A DNA stretch of 64,000 nucleotides from Rhodococcus jostii RHA1 (GTDB lineage: Bacteria; Actinomycetota; Actinomycetes; Mycobacteriales; Mycobacteriaceae). The position numbers and the translations under genes were made by a program. Below, in pieces: positions 1 to 8,081 of this stretch; the stretch's first letter is position 1, and each line of letters starts with the position of its first letter. The DNA is taken from contig NC_008268.1 of the NCBI RefSeq assembly GCF_000014565.1, forward strand, positions 3,410,001-3,474,000. The letters are read 5' to 3'. The notes beneath the pieces were generated by a model. That model ran no database searches. It worked only from the letters and a program-made list of their open reading frames with translations, and had not been told where the DNA came from.

Positions 1-86
1 GCCGCACCGGGGAGGCCGAAGGCCTGGGTGGCACCTTCGAGTTCCAGAATCTTGACCGCTGCATCAGCGGCGCGCATACGAGGCAT
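1..86 (-). CDS. gcl: Glyoxylate carboligase (tartronate-semialdehyde synthase), N-terminal fragment cut by window edge
   Basis: Only the first 28 codons lie in the window. They read MPRMRAADAAVKILELEG and continue into an AFGLPGA motif, the opening of the ThDP-binding domain of glyoxylate carboligase (the E. coli protein starts MAKMRAVDAA and has AFGVPGA). The family condenses two glyoxylates to tartronate semialdehyde and CO2. The ATG at 84-86 has a GGAG ribosome site 8 nt upstream. It is third in a leftward hyi-glxR-gcl operon, with a 36-nt gap after glxR, which supports the call despite the short sequence. Confidence 0.85.
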   Translation of the reverse strand, partial: MPRMRAADAAVKILELEGATQAFGLPGA

Positions 87-122
87 ATCAGTTCTCCATC
101 GAGGATTACGAGTTGAGGCGGG

Positions 123-1007
123 TCACTGGGAGGGGCGGCCGGACAGCCGCTCCACTCCGCGCAGCAGGCCCGAATGATCCAGGCCACCATCACCGTTCGC
201 ACGGGCGGAGGCCATCAGCTGGGCGAGGACGGCGCCGAGGGGTGTCACGACGCCTGCCTCACGGGCAGCGCTGGTGACGATGCCGAGGTCCTTGTGGTGC
301 AGGTCGATGCGGAATCCGGGTTCGAACGACCGGTCCAGCATCTTCTGCGCCTTCTGGTTCAGGACGGCGGATCCGGCGAGCCCGCCGCCGAGTACCTCCA
401 CGGCGGCCGCGGTGTCGACACCGTAGGCCTCGAGGAAGATGATCGCCTCCGCGAGGAGCTGGATGTTGCCGGCGACGATCAGCTGGTTCGCTGCCTTCAC
501 CGTCTGTCCGGAGCCGTTCGGGCCCACGTGGACCACGGTCTTCCCGACGACGTCGAGGATCGGGCGGGCCGACTCGAAGTCTTCCGGGGCGCCGCCGACC
601 ATGATCGACAGTGCGGCGTTGACCGCCCCGGCCTCGCCACCCGATACCGGGGCGTCGATCAGCCGGAATCCACGCTCGGTCGCCTGCGCGGCGAGTGCGG
701 TGGTGACGTCGGGCCGGATGCTGGAGAAGTCGATGATCAGCGCGCCTGACGGGGTGTGCTCGAAGACTCCGTCCTCACCGGTGAGTACGGCCTGTACGTC
801 GGGGGAGTCGGGGACCATCACGGCCACGACGTCGGCGCCGGCAACGGCCTTGGCGATGGAGTCCGCTGCGGTGCCGCCGGCCTCGACGAGTGCCGCGGTG
901 CGGTCCGGTATGAGGTTGTATCCGACCACCTGGTGGCCGGCCTTCGCCAGGTTGCAGGCCATGGGGCTGCCCATGATGCCGAGTCCGATGAATGCAATGG
1001 TGCTCAT
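123..1007 (-). CDS. glxR: 2-hydroxy-3-oxopropionate (tartronate semialdehyde) reductase
   Basis: A 294-aa beta-hydroxyacid dehydrogenase. The N-terminus carries the NAD(P)-binding glycine motif GLGIMGSPMA (about residues 8-17). The substrate-binding stretch DAPVSGGEAGA (about 118-128) and the GQTVKAANQ segment with the family's catalytic lysine (about 167-175) are both present. It would reduce tartronate semialdehyde from Gcl to D-glycerate. Length matches GlxR/GarR. The ATG follows GGAGACCTC. It lies between hyi (35-nt gap) and gcl (36-nt gap) and is clearly co-transcribed. Paralogous 3-hydroxyisobutyrate dehydrogenases share the motifs, so specificity rests on the operon. Confidence 0.9.
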   Translation of the reverse strand: MSTIAFIGLGIMGSPMACNLAKAGHQVVGYNLIPDRTAALVEAGGTAADSIAKAVAGADVVAVMVPDSPDVQAVLTGEDGVFEHTPSGALIIDFSSIRPDVTTALAAQATERGFRLIDAPVSGGEAGAVNAALSIMVGGAPEDFESARPILDVVGKTVVHVGPNGSGQTVKAANQLIVAGNIQLLAEAIIFLEAYGVDTAAAVEVLGGGLAGSAVLNQKAQKMLDRSFEPGFRIDLHHKDLGIVTSAAREAGVVTPLGAVLAQLMASARANGDGGLDHSGLLRGVERLSGRPSQ

Positions 1008-1042
1008 GAGGTCTCCTCGAAGTCGTTCGTTGGGGGAAGGTG

Positions 1043-1867
1043 TCAGGCCTCGACGCGGCGCGCGCCGCGCAGCTCACGGGTCAGCCAGTCGAAGGTGTCC
1101 GGCCGGGTGGCTTTGTACTCGAGCCCGACATAGCCGGCGTAGCCGTGTCCGGCGAGCCTCTTCAGGTAGCCGTCGATGTCGAGGGTTCCGGTGCCGGGTT
1201 CGCCGCGGCCGGGTGCGTCCGCGATCTGTACGTGCCCGATGCGGTCCGCGTAGGTGTCGATCGCGGCGCCGACGTCGTCGCCGTTGACCTCGAGGTGGTA
1301 GAGGTCCGCGAGGAGCCGCAGCGTTTCGACGCCGTGCTCGCTGCGTACGCGGTCGATGACCGCGACCGCGTCGGCGGCCGTTTTGAGCGGGTAGGCCGGC
1401 GCCCCGCTGACCGGCTCGATCAGTACGACCGCACCGATCTTCTCTGCCGCCTGCCCGGCGTACGCCAGGTTCTCGGCGGCGATCGCGTCTTGCCGGTCCA
1501 CCTCGACCGTGTCGAGCCGGTTGCCGTAGAGAGCATTGAATGCTCTGGTGCCCAACGATTCTGCGATACCGATCGCGACGTCGACATTATCGCGGAAGGC
1601 GGAGACCTGTCCCGGGTCGGACAGGATTCCCCGGTCGCCGGCGGGCATGTCGCCTGCGGCGAAGTTCAGACCGGTCAGCTGCACGCCGGCGCCGCGGATC
1701 GCACGAACGAAGGAGTCGACCTCATCGTCGGCGGGGACGGGCGTGGCGAAGGGCCACCAGAACTCGACGGCGTCGAATCCGGCATCCCGGGCAGCCTGCG
1801 GTCGCTCGAGCAAGGGGATATCGGTCAGCAGAATCGAGCAATTGACAGTGTAAGCAGGGCTAACCAT
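1043..1867 (-). CDS. hyi: Hydroxypyruvate isomerase
   Basis: A 274-aa TIM-barrel protein of the xylose-isomerase-like family. Visible signatures are the N-terminal NCSILLTDIP strand, FDAVEFWWPF (about 29-38), the LIEPVSG segment (about 149-155, metal-ligand Glu), and the HVQIADAPGR..EPGTG stretch (about 219-235) typical of hydroxypyruvate isomerase, ending in VGLEYKA. It interconverts hydroxypyruvate and tartronate semialdehyde. First gene of the leftward hyi-glxR-gcl operon; the ATG is preceded by AAGGAACG. Nothing looks broken. Confidence 0.9.
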   Translation of the reverse strand: MVSPAYTVNCSILLTDIPLLERPQAARDAGFDAVEFWWPFATPVPADDEVDSFVRAIRGAGVQLTGLNFAAGDMPAGDRGILSDPGQVSAFRDNVDVAIGIAESLGTRAFNALYGNRLDTVEVDRQDAIAAENLAYAGQAAEKIGAVVLIEPVSGAPAYPLKTAADAVAVIDRVRSEHGVETLRLLADLYHLEVNGDDVGAAIDTYADRIGHVQIADAPGRGEPGTGTLDIDGYLKRLAGHGYAGYVGLEYKATRPDTFDWLTRELRGARRVEA

Positions 1868-2639
1868 CCGGGAACGTTCCTTTCAGGGGGATGCGGGGTG
1901 AGGTTGTCGTGGTGATGGAAGTTCGGCGCGCTGGTCCGCCACTGCCCAGACAGCTGAGCGCTTCTCTGGCAAACCGAAGCCGGAAAACTGAAGATTCCTC
2001 TTCGTATATTCCGTAATGTGGAAGAAATTTTCCGTTGTGCGATTTGAGTCAACTTGGCTACCGGGCATCTGTCAAGCCCTCACGTCGGCCGCGGAGTGCC
2101 GCAGCCCGATTGGCGCATGCCGCAGGACGGGCTGTCCGCGATGCACGCCGACGGCGGCGGGGTGCGTCGAGAGTGCACTGTCGAGGCGCCTCGGCCGAAT
2201 CCCGGAACGGCTGCGTTGCAGGCGAATCGTGGTCGGGGTGATCGACCTTCGAAGTCGCCCGGTGGGGCGGAGCGCGAGGTATTGACAATGGGGGTGATCC
2301 CTGCCACTCTCGTAATGCGAAAGTATATTCTCGAAGAACGGAAACTGGGCGGATGGCGGCAGGAATCTTTGCCGGCATTCTCAGAGATGGCTCTCGATGA
2401 GATCGAGGTTCGATTGATGGCACGCAAGCGCGTCGGTGCTCCCGAGCTCGTGCAGACCGAGCCGGTCTCGCTGCAGCACCGAACGCACGGCACACCTGCC
2501 GACTACCTGCCGGCGGTCTGTCACCGCCAGCCCCCTGAGACGGCGCTCCATTCCGGAAATGCCCCGCCCCGAAAGTAACCGGTCCAAGACGACATGCGCC
2601 CTCCGGGCCGACTGGCACCACATTGATCAAGGAGATCCG
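1868..2639. other. Divergent promoter region without a supported gene
   Basis: This 772-bp gap separates the leftward hyi operon from the rightward glcD gene. Several frames stay open, but none has protein-like composition plus a ribosome site. It contains a dyad (2019-2033), a TTGACA hexamer at 2282-2287 and AT-rich patches near 2005 and 2323, so it probably holds both promoters. A short GGCGG-TCTGTCA-CCGCC hairpin lies near 2510. Confidence 0.5.
2019..2033. promoter_or_regulatory. Imperfect dyad resembling a purine/allantoin-type (AllR-like) operator
   Basis: The sequence TGGAAGAAATTTTCC is an imperfect dyad about 150 nt upstream of the hyi start. From memory, the E. coli AllR box upstream of gcl centres on GGAAAATTTTCC, which this matches at all but one or two positions. 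No IclR/AllR gene is visible in the window, so the regulator is unassigned. Confidence 0.3.
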
Positions 2640-4013
2640 ATGACTGTGATAGATGAGCGACTGGGTGACCTGCACGCTCGGATTCCCAACGCGTCCATCA
2701 TCACCGACCCCGATGTGACCGAGAGCTACCGGCGGGACTGGGCACGCGACCCTGACGCCGGCCGGCCGCTGGCGGTCGTGCGTGCCACGTCCACCGAGGA
2801 CGTCCAAGCGGTGATGCGGTGGGCGACGGTGCACAACATCCCCGTCGTTCCGCGCGGCGCAGGATCGGGTCTGTCCGGAGGGGCGACCGCCGTAGACGGC
2901 GGAATCGTCCTGACGACGGAACTGATGCGCAACATCGAGGTCAACCCGGTGACGCGGACCGCCGTTGTGCAGCCCGGTCTGATCAACGTCGAGGTCAAGC
3001 GGGCAGTAGCCGAGCACGGACTGTGGTACCCGCCGGACCCCTCGTCGTTCGAGATGTGCTCGATCGGTGGTAACGCGGCCACCAACGCCGGCGGATTGTG
3101 TTGCGTGAAGTACGGCGTGACCACCGACTACATCCTCGGCCTCCAGGTCGTCCTGGCCGACGGCACCGTCGTCCGACTCGGCGGCCCACGCCTGAAGGAT
3201 TCGGCAGGTCTGTCGCTGACCAAGCTGTTCGTGGGCAGCGAAGGCACCCTCGGTATCATCACCGAGATCACCGTCCGCCTCATTCCCGCCCAGGCGCCGG
3301 CCAGCACCGTGGTCGGATCATTCGCCACCGTGCAGGACGCGACGAACGCGATCTTGGACATCACCCGGGTGATGCGCCCGGCCATGCTCGAATTCATGGA
3401 CCGCGCCTCCATCGGCGCCGTCGAGGCTGGCATGAACATGGGCCTCGACCTGACCGCGCACGGCATGCTGATCGCCCAGTCCGACTCGCCCGGCGAGGAC
3501 CGCGCCCGGGAAACCGAGTTCATGGCCAAGGTGTTCAGCGACAATAACGCCTCCGACGTGTTTACCACCGACGACCCGAAAGAGGGCGAAGCCTTTACCG
3601 CGGCACGACGGTTCGCCATCCCTGCCGTCGAACGTCTGGGCAACCTGCTCCTCGAAGACGTCGGGGTCCCGCTGCCCGCACTGCCCGCGCTGATTCAGGG
3701 CATCGAAGACATCTCAGCCCGGCGCGAGGTCCTCGTGGCGGTCATCGCCCATGCCGGCGACGGCAACACCCACCCGCTGATCGTGCACGACCCTGCCAAC
3801 GAGGACGAGACCGCACGCGCGAACATCGCCTTCGGCGAGATCATGGACCTGGCGATCTCCCTCGGCGGCACCATCACCGGCGAGCACGGCGTCGGCCGGC
3901 TGAAGAAGGCGTGGCTGCCCAACCAGGTCGGCGAGGACGTCATGGAGTTGACCCGTCGCATCAAGTCCGCGCTGGACCCGCAGCACATCCTGAACCCGGG
4001 AGCTGTGATCTGA
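2640..4013 (+). CDS. glcD: FAD-linked (S)-2-hydroxy-acid oxidase, glycolate oxidase subunit GlcD type
   Basis: A 457-aa flavoprotein with an N-terminal FAD_binding_4 (PCMH) domain and a C-terminal FAD-oxidase domain. The flavin motif reads PRGAGSGLSGGATA (about residues 72-85), followed by the conserved SIGGNAATNAGG (about 141-152) and, near the C-terminus, GDGNTHP and TITGEHGVG. It probably oxidises glycolate (or D-lactate) to glyoxylate for Gcl. Chosen start is the ATG after AAGGAGATCC; the frame is open further upstream but without protein-like sequence. It overlaps the next frame by one base. A paralogue lies at 11935-13305. Confidence 0.85.
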   Translation: MTVIDERLGDLHARIPNASIITDPDVTESYRRDWARDPDAGRPLAVVRATSTEDVQAVMRWATVHNIPVVPRGAGSGLSGGATAVDGGIVLTTELMRNIEVNPVTRTAVVQPGLINVEVKRAVAEHGLWYPPDPSSFEMCSIGGNAATNAGGLCCVKYGVTTDYILGLQVVLADGTVVRLGGPRLKDSAGLSLTKLFVGSEGTLGIITEITVRLIPAQAPASTVVGSFATVQDATNAILDITRVMRPAMLEFMDRASIGAVEAGMNMGLDLTAHGMLIAQSDSPGEDRARETEFMAKVFSDNNASDVFTTDDPKEGEAFTAARRFAIPAVERLGNLLLEDVGVPLPALPALIQGIEDISARREVLVAVIAHAGDGNTHPLIVHDPANEDETARANIAFGEIMDLAISLGGTITGEHGVGRLKKAWLPNQVGEDVMELTRRIKSALDPQHILNPGAVI

Positions 4014-4411
4014 TGTTTCGGCCCGACTATGCCCTGGTGAGGGGCGCGCTCACCTGCAGCTATGGCCGCTGCGGTCCGCCTGTCCGGGTTCCGGCCATTG
4101 GGCGGCCGGGGGTGAGGGGCACCGGATCGGACATATCCGTGCATTCACTGTTCGGTTCACTGCGGGCCAAGACTGCGCACGCCGCTGGGCCGGACGCGAA
4201 TCTACTTGCCACGGCGAACTCCTCGGGTGGTGTGATCGGCGAGATGCTCTCCTCGCAATCCCTGGCGACCGCCGCGGCCGCGGCGGGCCTCCAGGGCAAG
4301 GAAGGTGGCCCCTTCCACAGTGCGCTCGGGTGGAGCCTGCTGCCGCTGCTGCTGATATGCATCCCGGTGTACCTACAGGCGACTCCGGTGCTGAGCTGGA
4401 TGGTGGTCTGA
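4013..4411 (+). pseudogene. C-terminal remnant of an L-lactate/glycolate permease
   Basis: The frame encodes 132 aa. The last ~97 residues (from GSDISVHSLFG to the end) align by eye with the last ~100 residues of the complete permease at 10238-11938: both share LFG, ANSSxGVxGxMLS, xGWSL and YLQxTPVLxWMV. The first ~35 residues are unrelated, so about 460 residues including nearly all membrane helices are missing. It sits exactly where a permease would be between glcD and glycerate kinase, so an ancestral glcD-lctP-glxK operon was probably internally deleted. A transport function is very unlikely. Confidence 0.85.
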
Positions 4412-4412
4412 G

Positions 4413-5552
4413 ATGCCCCGTCATGTCGTCGTCGCTCCCGACAAGTTCAAGGGGTCGATCTCTGCGGCCGATGCCGCCGCGGAAATCAGCCGAGGACTCC
4501 AGCGGCGCGACCCGACGATCCGGACGATCGAGTGCCCGATCGCGGACGGCGGCGAGGGGACACTCGCCGCCGCTCTGGCGGCCGGCTTCGAGAGGATCCC
4601 CGTCGCTGCGCCCGGGCCGACCGGCGAGCGGACGCTGACTGCCTACGCACGGAAAGGGCAGCTCGCGGTGATCGAAATGGCGGACATCTCTGGCTTGCAC
4701 CGACTGCCCGCCGGGGTACTGCGTCCGATGACCGCGTCGAGCCGTGGTCTCGGCACAGTCCTCGCCCGCGCCCTCGACGACGGATGCCGAGAGATCGTGC
4801 TCGGTATCGGTGGCAGCGCCTGCACCGACGGCGGGGCCGGGTTCCTGCGTGCGCTCGGCGCCGAGGTCGTCAACGCTCACGGGAGCCCGATCCGAGACGG
4901 AGGCGGCGCCCTGTCTCAGGCCACGATGCTCGATGTTTCCTGGTTGCACCCGGGACTCGGAGACGCGAAGATCACCCTCGCCAGCGATGTGGACAACCCA
5001 CTGTACGGGCCCACTGGTGCCGCCGCGGTCTACGGACCCCAGAAAGGCGCCACTCCCACACAAGTCGCCGAACTCGATGCGGCACTGGCACATTGGGCCG
5101 ACCGCGTCGCAGCGGCCACCGGTCGCGACGCCCGAGACAGCCCCGGGGCAGGGGCGGCCGGGGGAGTGGGATTCGCTGCGTTGACCGTTCTGCAAGCGGA
5201 GTTCCGCCCCGGAATCGACCTCATCTTGGAGCTGGTGGGCATCGATCAGCACCTCGACGGCGCGTGCGCGGTCATCACCGGTGAGGGCTCTCTCGATCAC
5301 CAGTCCTTGCACGGCAAAGCCCCGATCGGGGTGCGCCTGCATGCCACCGCTCGCGACGTTCCGACATACGCCATTGTCGGGGTGTCGCGGCTTTCCCCGG
5401 AAGAGGAGGCGGCTTCTCAGTTCGCCGCCATCTATTCCCTACGGGAGCGTGAACCCGACGTCGCACGTTCGATGGCGGGGGCTGCCGATCTGATCGCTTC
5501 GGCCGCCGAAGAACTGGCCGCCGAACATCTGCTCGCGGTCGATCGAACCTGA
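4413..5552 (+). CDS. glxK: Glycerate kinase (GlxK/GarK family)
   Basis: A 379-aa type I glycerate kinase. It opens with VVVAPDKFKGSISAADAA, contains IADGGEGT (about residues 44-51), GIGGSACTDGGAG (about 130-142), a SDVDNPLYGPTGAA segment (about 191-204) and an ITGEGSLDHQS motif (about 289-299), all typical of GlxK. It phosphorylates D-glycerate, the last step of glyoxylate assimilation. The ATG lies one base after the permease-remnant stop, so translation is probably coupled. Operon context with glcD and divergent gcl-glxR-hyi supports the role. Confidence 0.92.
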   Translation: MPRHVVVAPDKFKGSISAADAAAEISRGLQRRDPTIRTIECPIADGGEGTLAAALAAGFERIPVAAPGPTGERTLTAYARKGQLAVIEMADISGLHRLPAGVLRPMTASSRGLGTVLARALDDGCREIVLGIGGSACTDGGAGFLRALGAEVVNAHGSPIRDGGGALSQATMLDVSWLHPGLGDAKITLASDVDNPLYGPTGAAAVYGPQKGATPTQVAELDAALAHWADRVAAATGRDARDSPGAGAAGGVGFAALTVLQAEFRPGIDLILELVGIDQHLDGACAVITGEGSLDHQSLHGKAPIGVRLHATARDVPTYAIVGVSRLSPEEEAASQFAAIYSLREREPDVARSMAGAADLIASAAEELAAEHLLAVDRT

Positions 5553-5559
5553 GAAGAAC

Positions 5560-5602
5560 GTGCGGGGCTCCTCACGAACCGATCTTCTGAGTAACCCCGC
5601 AC
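5560..5602 (+). terminator. Candidate terminator stem-loop after glycerate kinase
   Basis: Exact 8-bp arms GTGCGGGG (5560-5567) and CCCCGCAC (5595-5602) begin 8 nt after the glxK stop codon. The loop is long (27 nt) and there is no T-run, so this is a weak terminator candidate. Confidence 0.4.
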
Positions 5603-5692
5603 ATTCACCACACCAGATCTGAACCTCAGCCCCGGCACCTGATTCGGCGAGTTCCGGCAACCGCCCATCGCAGAATCCAGTGTCCCTGCACC

Positions 5693-5733
5693 CCTGTGTG
5701 GAGACTTGCCTCGAACCCAAGTCTCCACACAGG
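5693..5733. repeat. Perfect 16-bp inverted repeat upstream of a whiB gene
   Basis: CCTGTGTGGAGACTTG (5693-5708) is followed by a 9-nt loop and its exact reverse complement (5718-5733). It lies 80 nt upstream of the WhiB start and 140 nt after glxK. It could end the glycerate kinase transcript or act as a regulatory hairpin for whiB; there is no T-run to favour termination. Confidence 0.6.
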
Positions 5734-5813
5734 TTCCAAGTCAACGATCCTCGTATTCGTGGACTCCGCCCGCGACCCTGCGGTCGACCGCCGGACTACA
5801 CAAGAGGAAGGTC

Positions 5814-6122
5814 ATGCTTCGCGAACAAAACCCCACAGTTCCCGCGCTCTCACCCAACGAGTGGGAGTGGCGACAACACGCCAGATGCCGCTACTTCGAC
5901 GCCAACCTCTTCTTCGACCCCGCCGACGACTCCACCGACGAACACGCCGCGAAAGCGATCTGCAACCACTGTCCCGTCCTCACCCACTGTCGTGACTACG
6001 CCGTAGATGCCAAAGAGCCCCACGGGATCTGGGGCGGACTCTCGCCCGCAGAGCGAAAGAGGCAGAGGTGGTTCAACAGATTCAAGACCACTCCAACGGT
6101 TCCGGAGCAACGTTGTTCCTGA
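5814..6122 (+). CDS. WhiB-family iron-sulfur transcriptional regulator
   Basis: A 102-aa WhiB-like protein. Four cysteines follow the pattern C-X24-C-X2-C-X5-C (ARC, AICNHC, THC) and would bind a 4Fe-4S cluster. The family GIWGG turn and the basic tail (AERKRQRW) that contacts DNA or sigma factor are intact. Start chosen at the ATG preceded by AGAGGAAGG; upstream in-frame ATGs lack a ribosome site. It stands alone between glxK and an MFS gene. Two further, more WblA-like paralogues lie at 30810 and 43323. Confidence 0.85.
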   Translation: MLREQNPTVPALSPNEWEWRQHARCRYFDANLFFDPADDSTDEHAAKAICNHCPVLTHCRDYAVDAKEPHGIWGGLSPAERKRQRWFNRFKTTPTVPEQRCS

Positions 6123-6493
6123 ACGCCCCAGCGCTTCACCTTGCATAACAGAAATAGTCTCGAACCAGGGGATGGGACGGGTAACCCACAGGGCTGGGGT
6201 ACTGCTGGGTAAGCACTACGAGCGTCGCCGGCCCACCGAACTCGACGTATTCAGCGAACAGAAGACCGCCGTCGGTCCTGCGAGATCATCAGGTGACGCG
6301 ATGGGGGAGACCAGCGCCAGTTCGTAGCCGCACCCGCGCACCGCCGCGGCAGCAACGGTGATCGGCGACCGGCTGGAATCCGGCGTCATGATTGTTGCGG
6401 TCCCGGAGTGGACCCCCCAATCCGGCGGGAAGCCACCTTACCGACTCCTGTACATGACTTGTCACCGCTCCCGATCTCGGAAGGCTCGGACCC
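6123..6493. other. Intergenic region, no supported gene
   Basis: 371 bp between whiB and the MFS gene. A 57-codon leftward frame (6216-6389) has fairly natural composition (begins MTPDSSRSPITVAA) but no clear ribosome site or recognisable family, so it is not called. Confidence 0.4.
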
Positions 6494-7705
6494 ATGCCGT
6501 CGTTCTCGCCCACACTGTCCGGAACGCGCACCCGGCGGTCGTCCGTCCTCGCGGTCGGGGCCACGTCGTTCGCGTTTCTCGTCACGATGATGGGCACGAC
6601 ACTGCCCACCCCGCTCTACTCCATCTATGCGCAGGAGCTGGCGTTCAGCGCGCTCACCGTCACGATCCTGTTCGCCGTGTACGCGGTGGGGGTCGTGGTC
6701 GCGCTCGCCCTGTTCGGCCGGCTGTCCGACGACGTCGGTCGGCGCCCGGTGCTGTTCGTCGCGGTCGCCCTCGCCGCGGTCAGTGCCGTGCTGTTCCTGC
6801 TGCCGTCGACGCTTCCGGTGTTCGTGGTGGCCCGGGTGATCTCCGGACTGTCCGCGGGTCTCATGACCGGCACGGGCACCGCCGCGGTGATCGACCTGTT
6901 CCCACCCGACCGCAAGGCGGTCGGCGGAATGCTCGCGGTCGCGGTGAACACCGGCGGTCTCGGATTGGGCACGCTCAGCGCGGGGGTGATCGCCGACGTC
7001 ACCTCGAGTCCACTGACCATCCCCTACGTGGTGAACCTCGTGCTCGCCGTCCTCGCGGGAGTCGCGCTGTGGATCTTCGCGCCCGCGCCGGCCACCAGTC
7101 CGACGTGGCGGATCCGGCCCCGGCGACTGCAGGTTCCCGCCTCGATCCGCGGCGCCTTCGTCACCGCGGTGCTCGCCGCCGGAACAGCATTCGCGGTGAC
7201 CGGCGTGCTCACCGCCGTGTCGGCGCTGTTCCTGACGAGGTACCTAGGGACGACCAGCCACTCGATGGCCGGGCTCGTCGTGTTCCTGACCTTCCTGTTC
7301 ATGGCGGTCGGGCAGCTCCTGGCCCGTCGGCTGTCGACGGCCACCGCGATGCTCGTCGGGTGCCTCGCGTTGGTCCCCGCCGCCGCGCTGCTGGCACTCG
7401 CGCTGGCGTACACCGTCCTCGAGCCGCTGCTCGCGTCCGCGGTGGTGCTCGGCGTCGCCGGGGGCCTGTGCCTCAATGCGTCGCTCGCCACCACCGTCGA
7501 ACGGGTCGAACAGCAGTTCCGCGGCGGAGTGTCCTCGGCGTTCTTCGCGGGGATCTACGTGATGCTGGCCGTCCCCGCGGTCGGTGTGGGTGTGCTCGCA
7601 CGCGTCACCGACCTCCGCACGGCCGGGATCGTCTTCAGTGGCCTGGTCGCCGCGCTGGGGGCCGGGGTGGCCGTGGCCCAGTTGGTGGCGCGCAGGCGGA
7701 CCTGA
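6494..7705 (+). CDS. Major facilitator superfamily transporter (drug/efflux type)
   Basis: A 403-aa very hydrophobic protein with about twelve predicted membrane segments. The MFS motif A is visible between helices 2 and 3 as GRLSDDVGRRPVL (about residues 74-86), followed by helix 4 with ARVISGLSAGLMTGTG. Likely a proton-driven exporter in the inner membrane; substrate cannot be inferred. The ATG has GGAAGG upstream. A GntR regulator lies downstream on the opposite strand but is separated by gene debris, so regulation by it is only a possibility. Confidence 0.85.
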   Translation: MPSFSPTLSGTRTRRSSVLAVGATSFAFLVTMMGTTLPTPLYSIYAQELAFSALTVTILFAVYAVGVVVALALFGRLSDDVGRRPVLFVAVALAAVSAVLFLLPSTLPVFVVARVISGLSAGLMTGTGTAAVIDLFPPDRKAVGGMLAVAVNTGGLGLGTLSAGVIADVTSSPLTIPYVVNLVLAVLAGVALWIFAPAPATSPTWRIRPRRLQVPASIRGAFVTAVLAAGTAFAVTGVLTAVSALFLTRYLGTTSHSMAGLVVFLTFLFMAVGQLLARRLSTATAMLVGCLALVPAAALLALALAYTVLEPLLASAVVLGVAGGLCLNASLATTVERVEQQFRGGVSSAFFAGIYVMLAVPAVGVGVLARVTDLRTAGIVFSGLVAALGAGVAVAQLVARRRT

Positions 7706-7711
7706 GCGGCG

Positions 7712-7897
7712 TCAGCCCCGCGGTCTGGTGGTGACGGGCGGGATGGTGATCACCGGACCGGCTCCGCGGGTGCCGCCGTCGGCGGGGCCGTGATCCGGGG
7801 CACGGTCTTCTCGGTCGTCGTGATGACGGGAGGCCGGGTGACGGGTGTGGTGACCGGGGCCAGGCTGATCGTCGGGGGCGGTCACCGCACCCCACAA
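7712..7897 (-). pseudogene. Proline/threonine-rich C-terminal tail of a lost protein
   Basis: Two overlapping leftward frames together give a plausible tail: one reads TISLAPVTTPVTRPPVITTT, then KTVPRITAPPTAAPAEP; the other ends VITIPPVTTRPRG-stop. Joining them needs one inserted base near 7755. There is no start or N-terminal domain; upstream sequence switches to an Hsp20 remnant. Probably the Pro/Thr-rich end of a secreted or envelope protein. Confidence 0.3.
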
Positions 7898-7905
7898 CTG
7901 AGGCG

Positions 7906-8060
7906 TTACGGGCTACTTCGATGCGCCGCGGTTTCGCTTCTTTCGGCGACCGGCAGAATCATGCTGAGGACACCGTTGTCGTAGCTCGCCGAAATGCGGT
8001 CGACGTCGATGTTCTCCGAGCGACACCTGGCTGGGACGCACACTCGATCTCAGGTAGCGG
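7906..8060 (-). pseudogene. Hsp20/alpha-crystallin small heat-shock protein, C-terminal remnant
   Basis: The leftward frame ending at 7906 reads ENIDVDRISASYDNGVLSM, then ILPVAERSE, the end of the alpha-crystallin domain (family pattern: xDxxxIxAxYxxGVLxLxIPxAE). The preceding strand (RPSQVSLGE) is in another frame, so there is an indel near 8012. The rest of the ~140-aa protein is missing, replaced by the gntR 3' end. Confidence 0.7.
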
Positions 8061-8081
8061 ACTCGGGTAGTTGCCGGCGCA

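Noticed and set aside
2282..2330. TTGACA plus downstream TATATT considered as the glcD promoter
   Set aside because: Spacing is far longer than 16-19 bp, and the hexamer at the right distance (CACTCT) is poor.
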